NCBI GenBank assembly: GCA_022565595.1
Contig: JAIUML010000006.1
Coordinates: 62,001 to 126,000 of the forward strand
Direction of reading: 5' to 3'
DNA from: Saccharospirillum sp.
Lineage (GTDB): Bacteria; Pseudomonadota; Gammaproteobacteria; Pseudomonadales; Natronospirillaceae
Length of the DNA stretch: 64,000 nucleotides
Part shown: one piece after another, positions 17,927 to 27,925 of the stretch
How positions within the stretch are numbered: the stretch's first letter is position 1
Layout: every line of letters begins with the position of its first letter
Position numbers and translations under genes: made by a program
The notes under the pieces: model-generated
What the model was told of the DNA's origin: nothing
What the model saw: the letters and a program-made list of their open reading frames with translations, nothing else
Databases searched by the model: none

Positions 17927-19408
17927 ATGTCAGATCTTGAAAAAAGCACCCAGACGGGTGGTACCACAACAGAGTCGGTATCGCTGCTAGACCAGGTCAT
18001 GCAGGAAACCCGGCTGAAGCCCGGCGACGATGGTTTCGATACCGCTCGGCAAGGGGTCCAGGCCTTTATTGCTGATCTCGTTGCGCCAAACAAGAAAGCC
18101 GGCGGGAAAATTGAGCAAAAGCTGGTAGACGACATGATTTCTGAAGTCGATCAGAAAATCAGTGCACAACTCGATGAGATCATTCACGCTGAGCCGTTCA
18201 AAAAACTGGAATCCGCATGGCGTGGTCTGAAGTTCCTGGTCGATCGCACCGATTTCCGTGAGAACATTCGCATGGAAATTATCAGTCTGTCGAAAGATGA
18301 GTTGCTCGAAGATTTCGAAGACGCACCCGATACCACTCGCTCCGGCCTCTACAAGCATGTTTACTCGGCTGAGTACGGACAATTCGGTGGCAAACCCATT
18401 GGTGCCATTATCACCGGTTACTCGTTCGGCCCGACTTCCCAGGACGTCAAGCTGATGAGCGACCTGGCATCGGTAGGCGCTATGGCGCATGCACCCATTA
18501 TCGCCAACGCAGGCCCGGAATTTTTCGGTATTGACAAGTTCACCGGGCTGCCCAATCTGAAAGACCTCGAATCCATTTTCGAGGGCCCTCAGTATGCCAA
18601 ATGGCATGGTTTTCGTGAGTCAGATGACTCGCGCAACATTGGCCTGGCGGTGCCACGCTTCATGCTGCGTTCGCCCTATGGTGCTGACAACAAGGTCAAG
18701 GCATTCAATTACGAGGAGCAGGTCAACAAGGACTTCGACAAGCTGTGCTGGGGCTCCGCATCCTATGCTTTTGCTGCCAACCTGAGTCGTAGTTTTGCCA
18801 AGTACCGTTGGTGCCCGAACATCATCGGGCCCCAAAGTGGTGGCGAAGTACTTGATTTACCAACCTATCAATACGAAGAAAATGGTGAAAAGAAGACCTA
18901 TACGCCGACCGAGGTGACCATTACTGACCGTCAGGAGTTTGAGCTGGCGGAACAGGGTTTTACCGCCATGGTGGCGCGCAAGGGCACCAACAACGCGACC
19001 TTCTTCTCAGCCAATTCCTGCCAGAAACCGAAGTTTTTCGGCAATACGCCAGAGGGCAAGCAGGCAGAAACCAACTTTAAACTGGGCACTGAACTGCCGT
19101 ACTTGTTTATGGTCGATCGCCTTGCACACTACATCAAGGTGTTGCAGCGCGAGCATATCGGCAGTTGGAAAACCAAGAACGATCTGGACCGTGAGTTGAA
19201 TAATTGGATACGTCAGTATGTAGCCGACCAGGACAACCCACCACCAGAGGTGCGCAGCCGCAAGCCCTTGCGCGAGGCGCAAATCATCGTCACTGACGAT
19301 GAAGGTAACCCCGGTTTCTACCGGGTAGAGATGAACGTCAGGCCTCACTTCAAATACATGGGGTCAAGCTTCACTCTGTCCCTGGCTGGAAAACTCGACA
19401 AAGAGTAA
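17927..19408 (+). CDS. tssC: T6SS sheath large subunit TssC
   Basis: A 493-residue TssC (VipB/ImpC) of normal length. The N-terminus carries the LLDQVMQETR helix (about residues 20-29) at the place where ClpV recognises VipB in Vibrio cholerae. The core includes FKKLESAWRGLKFLV, YGQFGGKPIG, WHGFRESDDSRNIGL, PRFMLRSPYG and AHYIKVLQREHIGSWK. The end is a sheath-type C-terminus (PHFKYMGSSFTLSL...LDKE). It sits between tssB and hcp. A second TssC-like protein is encoded at 26192-27910. Confidence 0.97.
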   Translation: MSDLEKSTQTGGTTTESVSLLDQVMQETRLKPGDDGFDTARQGVQAFIADLVAPNKKAGGKIEQKLVDDMISEVDQKISAQLDEIIHAEPFKKLESAWRGLKFLVDRTDFRENIRMEIISLSKDELLEDFEDAPDTTRSGLYKHVYSAEYGQFGGKPIGAIITGYSFGPTSQDVKLMSDLASVGAMAHAPIIANAGPEFFGIDKFTGLPNLKDLESIFEGPQYAKWHGFRESDDSRNIGLAVPRFMLRSPYGADNKVKAFNYEEQVNKDFDKLCWGSASYAFAANLSRSFAKYRWCPNIIGPQSGGEVLDLPTYQYEENGEKKTYTPTEVTITDRQEFELAEQGFTAMVARKGTNNATFFSANSCQKPKFFGNTPEGKQAETNFKLGTELPYLFMVDRLAHYIKVLQREHIGSWKTKNDLDRELNNWIRQYVADQDNPPPEVRSRKPLREAQIIVTDDEGNPGFYRVEMNVRPHFKYMGSSFTLSLAGKLDKE

Positions 19409-19435
19409 CCCCCTCAACGAGGAAGGAGAAGAACC

Positions 19436-19948
19436 ATGGCTATACCTGCGTACATGACCATAGAAGGCTCGAATCAAGGTGATATCAGTTCTGGTGCTTT
19501 GAGTATGGACAGTGTTGGCACTGCCAGCCAGGAAGGTCACGAAGACGAGATCATGATTCAGGCCTTTGAGCACAGCGTGCCCCGGGCTACTAACATGCAA
19601 AGCGGTCAGATTACTGGACTGCCAGAAATGAAAGCCATGCGCATCGTCAAGATGATCGACAAGGCTTCGCCTTTGCTGTTCAACGCTCTAACAGGTGGTG
19701 AGCAGTTGAGTATTGTCGTGAACTGGTATCGAGTCTCCGCCAGTGGCGAAGAAGAGCTGTATTACGTAATGACCATGGAGAACGCTGTCCTGGTCGATAT
19801 CAAAACCGTGATGGAAAATGTGACCGATCCGCAAAAAGCACACTTTTCTCATATGGAAGAGTTGTACATCACGGCCGGTAACATTACCTGGACGCATGAA
19901 GCTGCCGGAACCGAAGGTGCCTACCAATTTGGCGCTGCGAGTGGTTAA
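19436..19948 (+). CDS. hcp: Hcp tube protein (TssD), first copy
   Basis: A 170-residue Hcp-family protein that stacks as hexameric rings to form the inner tube and is itself secreted. The N-terminus MAIPAYMTIEGSNQGDI, the segment EDEIMIQAFEHSVPRAT, KMIDKASPLLFNAL and NITWTHEAAGTEG near the end all fit Hcp. GGAAGGAGAAG precedes the ATG. It differs clearly from the second Hcp of the locus, which lacks the insert before EDEIMIQAF. Confidence 0.95.
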   Translation: MAIPAYMTIEGSNQGDISSGALSMDSVGTASQEGHEDEIMIQAFEHSVPRATNMQSGQITGLPEMKAMRIVKMIDKASPLLFNALTGGEQLSIVVNWYRVSASGEEELYYVMTMENAVLVDIKTVMENVTDPQKAHFSHMEELYITAGNITWTHEAAGTEGAYQFGAASG

Positions 19949-19966
19949 GGGCGGAAACGCAACACT

Positions 19967-20590
19967 ATGAGAAAAACGCAGGGAAACCCGTCATGGCGCT
20001 CCATAGGGGCGCTGTTGTTGATGCTGTGTATCGGTGTGCTCACGGCATGTGCGGGTGCGCCGGTACTGGAGGTGGCAGCGGAAGACTGGAAGTACCAGGA
20101 CAGAGCGATCACCTTGCAGGTGGCGAGCCCTTCGGATTTGAATGCCTTGAGTGGTCGACCGCACTCCCTGGTCATCGGATTGTTTCAGTTGTCTGACCCC
20201 GGCACGTTCCAGGGGTTGACCGCTACTCAGGAAGGGGCCATCCAGTTGCTGAACGAGGGCCGCATCGACAGCACTGTGGCCAGCTTTAACCGGGTCATCA
20301 TCCAACCAGGGCAAACCAGAACCGAGGTGTTCCCTCGTGCTCAGGGCGCGCAGTTTGTCGGCCTGGTAGTCGGCTATTTCGGCCTGGCACCGGAACTGGA
20401 CGTTCGCATTGTAGAAATACCGGTAACCCCTGCGCGGCGCGGTGCGGTGGATCTGGTGTTGGCCAATCTGGGCCTGACGGCCAATGAAGCCAAGGCGGTA
20501 CCGGATGTTCTCTATTTGTCGATATTCCTGGGACGGACCAATACCAACAAGGTTGAGATCATCCGTGCGACTACGGTCGAGACCATATAA
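19967..20590 (+). CDS. tssJ: T6SS outer-membrane lipoprotein TssJ
   Basis: A 207-residue lipoprotein (SciN type). The signal peptide has lipobox LTAC, with the acylated Cys near residue 28. The mature part is a beta-sandwich (LVIGLFQLSDPGTF, GLVVGYFGLAPELDVRIVEIP) that contacts the periplasmic end of TssM to form the membrane complex. It lies 18 bases after hcp and just before tssK. A long reverse frame covering it and tssK is a shadow. Confidence 0.9.
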   Translation: MRKTQGNPSWRSIGALLLMLCIGVLTACAGAPVLEVAAEDWKYQDRAITLQVASPSDLNALSGRPHSLVIGLFQLSDPGTFQGLTATQEGAIQLLNEGRIDSTVASFNRVIIQPGQTRTEVFPRAQGAQFVGLVVGYFGLAPELDVRIVEIPVTPARRGAVDLVLANLGLTANEAKAVPDVLYLSIFLGRTNTNKVEIIRATTVETI

Positions 20591-20614
20591 TACAAGGCTG
20601 TCTGGAGAAGAACC

Positions 20615-22000
20615 TTGAGAACAAGCAAACCGATTTTCTGGCACCAGGGCATGTTCATGCAGCCGCAGCACTTCCAGTACAGCGAAGCGCACATGCGTTC
20701 CTTGCTGAACCCGCTGCAGCAGTTTTTGCAACCGCACCTCTGGGGTGTGGTTGATCTTGAACTGGCCAGAAGCGCCTTGCCCAACCGCAGTTGCGAGCTG
20801 CTCTCCGGCTCTTTCATTTTCCCGGACGGCACTCTGGTCGAGGTCAATGACAATGCGGTCTTGCCGAACCGCAGTTTCGATGACGATGCGGTCGAGCCGG
20901 ACCGCCCTTTTACCATTTACATTGGCTTGCGCAAGTGGCTGAGCAATGAACCCAATGTGACCCAGGTCAAGGACACCACAGCCTTGTCTCGGGTCAAGAC
21001 GCGTTACTTCACTCGTGTCGACCCACGCAATGCCATCGACCTCTATCTGGACGGACCCGATGCCCCTTTGCAGGAGCTGGAATACAAGCTTGAATTCCTG
21101 TTTGAACCCGAAATCGAGTTGCGCAGTGAGTTTCTGACAATACCTGTGGCCCAGGTTGTGCGCGATGGCGATCAACTGAGGTTTGCGGCCGACTTCATCC
21201 CTCCCCTGGTGCAAATCGGTGGCAACGCTGTTCTGTTAAGCATGATTCGAGAGATTCGCGACGAGATCACTGGCCGAGCGATTCAACTGGATTACAGTGA
21301 CGCCTCCAGTTCTGGTCTTCAGGAGTTCGACCCCAATGTGCTGCGTTATCGCATTGGTTTGCAGGCGTTGAGTCAATACGTGCCCAGGTTGGTTCATCTG
21401 TGCGAGCAGGATAACCTGCACCCCTGGCTGTTTTACGGCACACTGCGTGAGTTGATAGGCGAACTCAGTACCTTCTCCGGCATTGTCAATATGGTCGGTG
21501 AAAAGACCGACGGTCAAAAACTGGTGCCCGCTTACGATCACCTGAATTTGACCCACTGTTTCCATTCTGTGCGTGCTCTGGTGACGTCCTTGTTGAATGA
21601 GATCTCCATCGGGCCGCGTTACCTGGTGGAAATGGCGTTCGAGGAAGAGGTGTATCACGCCGATGTACCGGAACACTTCTTCGAAGAGCAGGTGGAATAC
21701 TACCTGGTGCTCAACACCCAGGAGCCTGCCGAGCAATGGCAGGCCACCTTTGAAACCACAGCCAAGCTGGCGTCCAAAGACACGGTTCAACTGCTTGCAC
21801 AGCGATCCTTGCCTGGCGTACCCATGGCCCTGCTGGGCAGCGCGCCCATAGGTCTGCCGCGCAAGGCCTTTGCCAACTACATCAAGCTGGATGCCAATAA
21901 CGACCAGTGGGATAAGGTGCGCCGTCAGAAAAATGCAGCCCTGCACTGGGTGGAAGCACCCAGTGACTTGAAGTGCGAGTTGGTGATTTTAAGGAAATAA
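20615..22000 (+). CDS. tssK: T6SS baseplate protein TssK
   Basis: A 461-residue TssK (VasE). It links the baseplate wedges to the TssL/TssM membrane complex. The N-terminus RTSKPIFWHQGMFMQPQHFQ is the family hallmark, and SNEPNVTQVKDTT and the LVHLCEQDNLHPWLFYGTL region also fit. The start codon is TTG, supported by GGAGAAG 4-10 bases before it and by the conserved N-terminus beginning there. tssL begins 3 bases after the stop. Confidence 0.96.
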   Translation: MRTSKPIFWHQGMFMQPQHFQYSEAHMRSLLNPLQQFLQPHLWGVVDLELARSALPNRSCELLSGSFIFPDGTLVEVNDNAVLPNRSFDDDAVEPDRPFTIYIGLRKWLSNEPNVTQVKDTTALSRVKTRYFTRVDPRNAIDLYLDGPDAPLQELEYKLEFLFEPEIELRSEFLTIPVAQVVRDGDQLRFAADFIPPLVQIGGNAVLLSMIREIRDEITGRAIQLDYSDASSSGLQEFDPNVLRYRIGLQALSQYVPRLVHLCEQDNLHPWLFYGTLRELIGELSTFSGIVNMVGEKTDGQKLVPAYDHLNLTHCFHSVRALVTSLLNEISIGPRYLVEMAFEEEVYHADVPEHFFEEQVEYYLVLNTQEPAEQWQATFETTAKLASKDTVQLLAQRSLPGVPMALLGSAPIGLPRKAFANYIKLDANNDQWDKVRRQKNAALHWVEAPSDLKCELVILRK

Positions 22001-22003
22001 GCG

Positions 22004-22675
22004 ATGAGACTGGTTGACTGCTTTGTGCCCGTTCTGTTGTTTGCTCGGCAAACAATGAAGAGTTCGGCACTTGACGAACTGGATGCCGAAACTTTGAAGG
22101 CGAATTTCAAGCAGTCGCACAGCAACCTGAGCAGTCAGGCGGAACAGGCTGGCTTCCCAGACGACAGCGTGAACGAAGCCTGGTTTGCCATCTGCGCTTA
22201 CATTGATGAACTACTGCTGACTTCTACCTGGAGTGGCCGCTCGCAATGGCAACGACAACCGCTGCAGCGAGACTACTTTAACACCACCAATGCGGGTGCA
22301 GAGTTTTACGACAGACTGAATCAATTAAACAAGCACGGCGATGACCGCAATGTTCGTGAAGTCTATCTACTCGTTCTGGGTCTGGGCTTCAAGGGCCGTT
22401 ATTTTGACCCGGAAGATCGGCCGCAGCTCGAAGCCGCCCGTGGCTTCAATTTATCCTTGCTGTTGCCTGAAGAAGCTCAACGCAATCTGGATCAATCCGT
22501 TCTGTTTCGTGATGCCTATAGTGTCGAGCAACTGGCGGCACGGGACCGTAAAAGACGCGCCAATTTGATCCCCTATGTGATTGCCTTGCCCACTGTCTTT
22601 GTGATCGGGGTCTTCTTTCTCTACGCCAATCAGATTCGCGCTATGGTGGCCAATCTGATCAGCCTGGTGAGTTAA
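22004..22675 (+). CDS. tssL: T6SS inner-membrane protein TssL (DotU/IcmH)
   Basis: A 223-residue DotU-type protein with a single C-terminal membrane anchor (LIPYVIALPTVFVIGVFFLY, about residues 187-207). The cytoplasmic part has the family segments AWFAICAYIDELLLTS, NTTNAGAEFYDRLNQL and YLLVLGLGFKGRY. It lacks the peptidoglycan-binding OmpA extension of longer TssL proteins. tssM follows after 2 bases, so the two are probably translationally coupled. Confidence 0.94.
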   Translation: MRLVDCFVPVLLFARQTMKSSALDELDAETLKANFKQSHSNLSSQAEQAGFPDDSVNEAWFAICAYIDELLLTSTWSGRSQWQRQPLQRDYFNTTNAGAEFYDRLNQLNKHGDDRNVREVYLLVLGLGFKGRYFDPEDRPQLEAARGFNLSLLLPEEAQRNLDQSVLFRDAYSVEQLAARDRKRRANLIPYVIALPTVFVIGVFFLYANQIRAMVANLISLVS

Positions 22676-22677
22676 CG

Positions 22678-25600
22678 ATGAAAGCATTCTTTGTATTCCT
22701 GTGGCGTCTGCTGCTGATCCTGCTGGTCGTGGGGGTTGTGCTCAGCGTTTTCTTCTTGCTGGAATGGCCAATGGAGCTCGCTTATTGGGTGCTCGGTATT
22801 GGCTTTGGGGTGTTTTTCGCTTTCATTTTTGGGCGTCGGCTTTACGTTCGTTACAGAGCCCGGGCACAGGTTAAAAGGGTCATACGTCAAGGTCAGGTTA
22901 GTAGCGTAGCTACTGGCCAGGATGTCTCCATGTCGGCCTCGGCGCTGAACCGGGCACTCAACAAACGCTGGCGTCAGACCATGCGTGCGCTCAAGCGTTC
23001 ACAATTGAAACTGCGCGGCGACCCTCTTTACGTCCTGCCCTGGTATATGATCATCGGGCGCCCCACTACGGGTAAAAGCACCTCCTTGCGCAGCGCTCAG
23101 TTGCTGAAGCCCGGTATCGAAAACATTTCTCTGCATGAAGATGGCTCGACTCTCAATCTGGAGTGGTGGTTGTATGAAGAAGCCATTCTTATTGATACTG
23201 CAGGCCGATACGCCGTGCCCGAGCAGCAGGATAGGGACCGCAAGGAATGGGACAAACTGCTGAGTCTGCTGGCCAATCACAAGCAAAAAGAGCCGCTGAA
23301 TGGTCTGGTTGTGGCTGTTTCTGCCGAGCGCCTGCTGAACTGCGATGAAGAAACCATTCTGGAGGAGGGACGTCAGGTCCGCACGTCCATTAATAACCTG
23401 ATGGATCGCCTGGAAATACGAGTGCCGGTCTACCTGCTGGTTACCAAGTGCGACCATATACCAGGTTTTTCGCAATGGGTCAGTTATTTGCCAGATGAAA
23501 GCCTGTTGCAACCCATGGGCTTTCTCAATACTCAGGATACGGTTGATTTCAATTCCGTGCTCGATCGTGGCCTCGACAGTGTGCTCGACCGCATGAAAGA
23601 GCTGCGTCTGTTAATGATGGAGCGCACCGATAATCCGGACGACAGCCTGCTGAGCCTGCCCACCGAAATGGAAAAGATTCGCGAGAATCTGCACGCCTTC
23701 ATCAATACCGCCCTGGTGGGCAATATTTACCAGGAGGCGCCCAAGTTTCGTGGCCTTTATTTTGGCTCCAGTATTCAGGAGGTTCAGGGCAAGGCAACAC
23801 AGCGTGGCGTCTTCTTGCATGAGTTTTTTACGCGAGTTCTGCCCAGTGATCGCGGTTTGTATGAGAGTCTACCGAGCATCGATCGGATTCGACGAGCCGC
23901 ACGGCGTTACGCCCTGGGCATAGGCGGAGCCGTTACCCTGATTGCTTTTACCTTGCTGACGCTGGCCTATGAAACCAACAAGGCAACACTGGAAAACATC
24001 AGAAGCAGCTTTGCTGAAGTCGAACTCAGTACCAGTGCTTCGCCTGCAGAAAGGCTGCTGTCCGCCGCTGAACTACTGGATTTTGCCCTGGCGATGGATC
24101 AATACCAACGCAGTGAATGGATACCCTGGAGATTGCCGTTTGGCGGAGGTACGGAAATCAATGAGCTCAAGGTTCGCTTTGTGCTCTATTTCCGAAACAA
24201 CGTCCTGCTGCCGGTCGACAATGAGTTGATTGATATTATCGACGATCTGGAAAATGAAGAGACCAGCGTGGTTGCTGGTGGCTTGATTCGACGCATCAAT
24301 GCTCTGCAGGCCAGACTCGAGAACGATGACCCCAGTCTGGTGCCGGCCGTTAGTAACAACTTTTACGGATTGTTGCAGGATGGCATCAGCGTCGAGCAGT
24401 CTTCCATATTTCATGAGCTCTACCTCACTTACCTCGACTGGAACTCCATTACCGGCCAACTCAATGAGGAACGCCTGACACTACAAAGTGCCCTGTTGCA
24501 TCTGGTCAACCGAAACCGAGGGGATTACACCTGGATTGTCGACTGGACCAATGCCCAGGGCTATCCCAGTGTGCGCCTGGAGGATTTCTGGGGGGGAAGT
24601 CGCCGTTTGACCAATCCACCTCAGATAGACCCGGCCTTTACTCTGGCCGGTTACGAATTTGTGAACAATTTTATCCAGGAGTTTGCCGAGGCAACGCAAG
24701 GGGATGCTGCGCTCGGAGACATCGAAGCCGACTTCAATCAGTTTTACCAGCGTGAGTATCGCCTGGCCTGGGAGGCCTTTGCTGAGCGGTTTGGCGAAGG
24801 GGTACAACGTTATCGCGACCGGCGCGAATGGTTGCGCGCCCTGGAGCGGATGTCGGGCAACGACAACCCCTATTTTGCCTTTATGGAACGGATGCACGAC
24901 GAACTCGAAGTGTTTGGCGAAATAGAGTACGCCTCGTCCCTCTATTTCGAATACTTTAAGGAACTGCAGGAGTACACCGTTGAAGATGCAGCGGGTGGCG
25001 CAGGCCCGGGTGCTTCACGAGCGATCAAGAAGGTGCTGGGTAGAGCCGGCAAGGCGGGCAAGTTGGCGCAGCGTGCCATTCGTATGCAACGGCGTGCGGG
25101 TGCCGGGGCGGAGGACGACGTCAACCCACTTGATACGCTGCTGGACCGCGGCGTAACGGCGGTGGATGACTATAAGGCCGCCTTGTCACAGGTGGCCTTC
25201 AATGCCGAGCTGCGCAGCCAGTCGCTGGCAGCCCTGAACGAATTCTTCTTGCAACCGGATCAACTGGAGGCTGGTAGCGGGCCCATGGCCGATGCCTGGC
25301 AGGCGGTCATCGATCTTCAGGAAATTTTCGGCCGTCCCGATAGCAATTCCGCCCTGTTCTGGCGTCTCTATACGGGCCCATTGGATGTTGCCTACGACTT
25401 CATGATGCAAGAAGGCTCCTGTGAATTGCAGACTCGCTGGGAGAACAACGTTCTGGCCAGCCTGGAAGGTGTTGAGCCCAATCGCCTTGGTAGTCTCATC
25501 GTCGGTGATCAGGGTGTTCTTTGGCAGTTTCTCAATGACGATGCCCAGGCTTTTGTGCAGCGCCAGTTGAACCGTGGCTATGTACCTTCTGAAGTTCGGA

Positions 25601-26184
25601 ACAGAAGAATGACACTGAACCCGGATTTTTACCAGGTGCTGAACGAAGCCCGAACCGGCGGTATAGTGGTGGGCAACGAGTTTGACGTTACCATGCGCAC
25701 CCTGCCTTCAGGCACCAATGCCGGCGCCGGGGTGTCCCCTTATGCCACCTTCCTGAATTTGCATTGCAGCGATGGTGTGCAGACCCTGGCCAATTACAAC
25801 TATCCGAGCCAGCACACCTTTCGCTGGTCTCTTGAAACCTGTGGCGATACCTCCTTGACCATCGAAATTGGTCAGATGCGTTTGACCCGAGATTACCCGG
25901 GCGTCAAGGGTTTTGCGCGCTTTCTGAATGACTTCCGCGATGGACGGTACATCTTCAGTGCCTCCGACTTTCCATCTGCCGAGGCTCAACTGCGCCAACA
26001 GAATGTGTCGCAGATCGACGTGAACTACCAGATCAGCGGTCAGCGCCCGGTCATCCAGTCCTTGACCACTGTGCCGTTGAGTTTGCCGCCGGTCATCGCC
26101 AGTTGTTGGCCGGCACCGCAGGTGGAACCTCAGCCGACGGTTCAGGAAGCACCGACCGCTAATCTAAATCTGAATTCGAACTAA
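22678..26184 (+). CDS. tssM: T6SS inner-membrane protein TssM (IcmF)
   Basis: A 1168-residue IcmF protein. Two membrane helices lie at about residues 5-28 and 34-52, then a cytoplasmic NTPase-like domain with Walker A GRPTTGKST near 126-134 and LIDTAGRY after it. A third helix near 417-437 leads to the large periplasmic part that binds TssJ. A low-complexity Gly/Ala/Arg stretch (GGAGPGASRAIKKVLGRAGK) lies near residues 770-800 of the periplasmic region. It is followed by the sheath-fusion gene after 7 bases. Confidence 0.96.
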   Translation: MKAFFVFLWRLLLILLVVGVVLSVFFLLEWPMELAYWVLGIGFGVFFAFIFGRRLYVRYRARAQVKRVIRQGQVSSVATGQDVSMSASALNRALNKRWRQTMRALKRSQLKLRGDPLYVLPWYMIIGRPTTGKSTSLRSAQLLKPGIENISLHEDGSTLNLEWWLYEEAILIDTAGRYAVPEQQDRDRKEWDKLLSLLANHKQKEPLNGLVVAVSAERLLNCDEETILEEGRQVRTSINNLMDRLEIRVPVYLLVTKCDHIPGFSQWVSYLPDESLLQPMGFLNTQDTVDFNSVLDRGLDSVLDRMKELRLLMMERTDNPDDSLLSLPTEMEKIRENLHAFINTALVGNIYQEAPKFRGLYFGSSIQEVQGKATQRGVFLHEFFTRVLPSDRGLYESLPSIDRIRRAARRYALGIGGAVTLIAFTLLTLAYETNKATLENIRSSFAEVELSTSASPAERLLSAAELLDFALAMDQYQRSEWIPWRLPFGGGTEINELKVRFVLYFRNNVLLPVDNELIDIIDDLENEETSVVAGGLIRRINALQARLENDDPSLVPAVSNNFYGLLQDGISVEQSSIFHELYLTYLDWNSITGQLNEERLTLQSALLHLVNRNRGDYTWIVDWTNAQGYPSVRLEDFWGGSRRLTNPPQIDPAFTLAGYEFVNNFIQEFAEATQGDAALGDIEADFNQFYQREYRLAWEAFAERFGEGVQRYRDRREWLRALERMSGNDNPYFAFMERMHDELEVFGEIEYASSLYFEYFKELQEYTVEDAAGGAGPGASRAIKKVLGRAGKAGKLAQRAIRMQRRAGAGAEDDVNPLDTLLDRGVTAVDDYKAALSQVAFNAELRSQSLAALNEFFLQPDQLEAGSGPMADAWQAVIDLQEIFGRPDSNSALFWRLYTGPLDVAYDFMMQEGSCELQTRWENNVLASLEGVEPNRLGSLIVGDQGVLWQFLNDDAQAFVQRQLNRGYVPSEVRNRRMTLNPDFYQVLNEARTGGIVVGNEFDVTMRTLPSGTNAGAGVSPYATFLNLHCSDGVQTLANYNYPSQHTFRWSLETCGDTSLTIEIGQMRLTRDYPGVKGFARFLNDFRDGRYIFSASDFPSAEAQLRQQNVSQIDVNYQISGQRPVIQSLTTVPLSLPPVIASCWPAPQVEPQPTVQEAPTANLNLNSN

Positions 26185-26191
26185 GGATGCA

Positions 26192-27910
26192 ATGTCGATG
26201 ACGGAAGTGGTGTCCGAGAAAATCAATCTGGTCTACAGGCCAGCCGGAAAAGATGAGGATGAAGAGCTGCCGTTTCGTGTGCTGGTGCTGTCGGCATTGA
26301 ACCCCAGTGCCGACCTGGACCCATACGATAGCCTGAGCCATATTCAACTGAACAGCACTGACCTGTCACCGGTCTTTGCGTCTTTCAAACCAGAGCTGCC
26401 ACTCAAGGTGGAGAATCGTTTACTGGAAGAGGGGGAGCCGTTGGTGCTGACTCTGACTTTCCAGAGTCTGAGCGATTTTGAACCCCGGCAGTTGATGCAT
26501 CAAATAACGGGGTTCACGGATCTGGTGGCGTTGCGAGAGCAACTGTCCATTTGTCTGGATCAGACGGAGTACTCCCTGTCTGACAGCGTCAGTGATGCGC
26601 TGAAGGCGCTGGATTTTGATGCAAAGGCGGTTAGCAATAGCTCTGCTGCTCTGGCAGCTGCCATGGCCGAACTCGACAGTCGTTTGAACCAGCAGTTGAA
26701 TGCGGTGCTGCATCATGAAGCCTTTCAGCAGCTGGAATCGGCCTGGCGCTCACTCGCCTTTTTGGTCAAGGGCATCGATTTCCAGGAAAACATTCTGGTC
26801 GATGTGGTCAACCTCGATAAAGAACGCTTGCTAGAGAGTTTCGAGGATGCTGCGGACATCAACCAGTCGCCTCTGTATCAATTGGTCTATTCCAACGAGT
26901 TTGGGCAATTTGGTGGGCGCCCCTACAGTCTGTTGGTTGGCGATTATCGGTTCGACCCCAATGCGCAGGATATACAGCTCCTGCAGCAGATTGCCCGCGT
27001 AGCAGCGATTGCTCATGCGCCTTTTATCAGCGCTGTCAGCGCGCGTTTTTTTGGGCTGGAAAATTTCCGCGATTTCAGTCGAATGCGCGACCTGGAGGCG
27101 CATTTTGATCAGCCTCAGTTCGACAAATGGCGAGGGTTTCGCCAGCACCCGGACGCACGCTATGTTGCCTTGACCCTGCCCAGTTTTTTACTGCGCAGCA
27201 GCTATGGCGAAGACAGCAGTGTCGGCTTCAATTTTTACGAAACTTATCGCAAGACAGAAGTGCAGGGGCTCTGGGGTAACGGCGCCTTTGCACTGGCAGA
27301 GCGCTTTGCTCGGGCTTTCGCTCGGTATCGCTGGTATGTGAACTCGGTGGGTGAAGATCACGGTGTATTGCCAGCGTTGAAAGTAGAATCCGGACGTGGT
27401 GCCCAGCGCGGACAAATACCAACGGAAGTACTGATTTCCGATCGGCGGGAAAACGACCTGGTTCGTCAGGGCTTTGTGCCACTGACACTGCGCAAAGGCA
27501 AGGCTGAGGCCGGCTTTTACTCGGCGGCCAGTGTGCATTATCAGGAGCCTGGCGACAGCAATGCGGATCTACTGGCTGCCCAGCTCGATGGTCAATTACC
27601 TTACATTCTGATCGCCTGTCGTTTTGCGCACTACTTGAAGGTGATGCAACGCGAACACATCGGCTCGTGGCAAACGCGTTCGCAGATCGACCAGGAATTG
27701 AACCAGTGGTTGCGGCAGTATGTCTCGGACATGGACAACCCCGCACCGGGTGTTCGAGCGCGGCGCCCCTTGCGCAGCGCCAATTTGTCGATCAGAGAAG
27801 TCGAAGGCAAGGCAGGCTGGTACATGATCGCCATGACCTTGACGCCCCATTTCAAGTTTCTCGGTCAGCCGGTCACTCTGCGCGAAAGTGGACGTCTCGA
27901 CAAATACTGA
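26192..27910 (+). CDS. TssB-TssC fusion: second sheath-like protein
   Basis: A 572-residue protein that joins both sheath subunits. Residues 8-120 align with the TssB of this locus: KINLVYRP with RINIAYKS, ELPFRVLVL with ELPLKMLVL, VENRLLEE with VPNKLEE, SLSDFEPRQ with SMKDFSPEN, and LVALREQL with LLELRRAL. Residues 150-572 align with TssC almost to the end (FQQLESAWRSLAFLV, YSNEFGQFGGRPY, AHYLKVMQREHIGSWQ, LDKY). The TssC N-terminal segment holding the ClpV-recognition helix is missing, replaced by the TssB part. Additional TssC-like proteins are known in some other T6SS loci, such as Rhizobium ImpD. Its role is unknown; a minority sheath or cap component is one possibility. Confidence 0.88.
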   Translation: MSMTEVVSEKINLVYRPAGKDEDEELPFRVLVLSALNPSADLDPYDSLSHIQLNSTDLSPVFASFKPELPLKVENRLLEEGEPLVLTLTFQSLSDFEPRQLMHQITGFTDLVALREQLSICLDQTEYSLSDSVSDALKALDFDAKAVSNSSAALAAAMAELDSRLNQQLNAVLHHEAFQQLESAWRSLAFLVKGIDFQENILVDVVNLDKERLLESFEDAADINQSPLYQLVYSNEFGQFGGRPYSLLVGDYRFDPNAQDIQLLQQIARVAAIAHAPFISAVSARFFGLENFRDFSRMRDLEAHFDQPQFDKWRGFRQHPDARYVALTLPSFLLRSSYGEDSSVGFNFYETYRKTEVQGLWGNGAFALAERFARAFARYRWYVNSVGEDHGVLPALKVESGRGAQRGQIPTEVLISDRRENDLVRQGFVPLTLRKGKAEAGFYSAASVHYQEPGDSNADLLAAQLDGQLPYILIACRFAHYLKVMQREHIGSWQTRSQIDQELNQWLRQYVSDMDNPAPGVRARRPLRSANLSIREVEGKAGWYMIAMTLTPHFKFLGQPVTLRESGRLDKY

Positions 27911-27925
27911 CAGGAGGGTTGAACC

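Noticed and set aside
19991-21214. 407-residue reverse frame across tssJ and tssK
   Set aside because: It lies opposite two well-supported T6SS genes, has no recognisable family motif, and its length follows from the codon bias of the forward genes.
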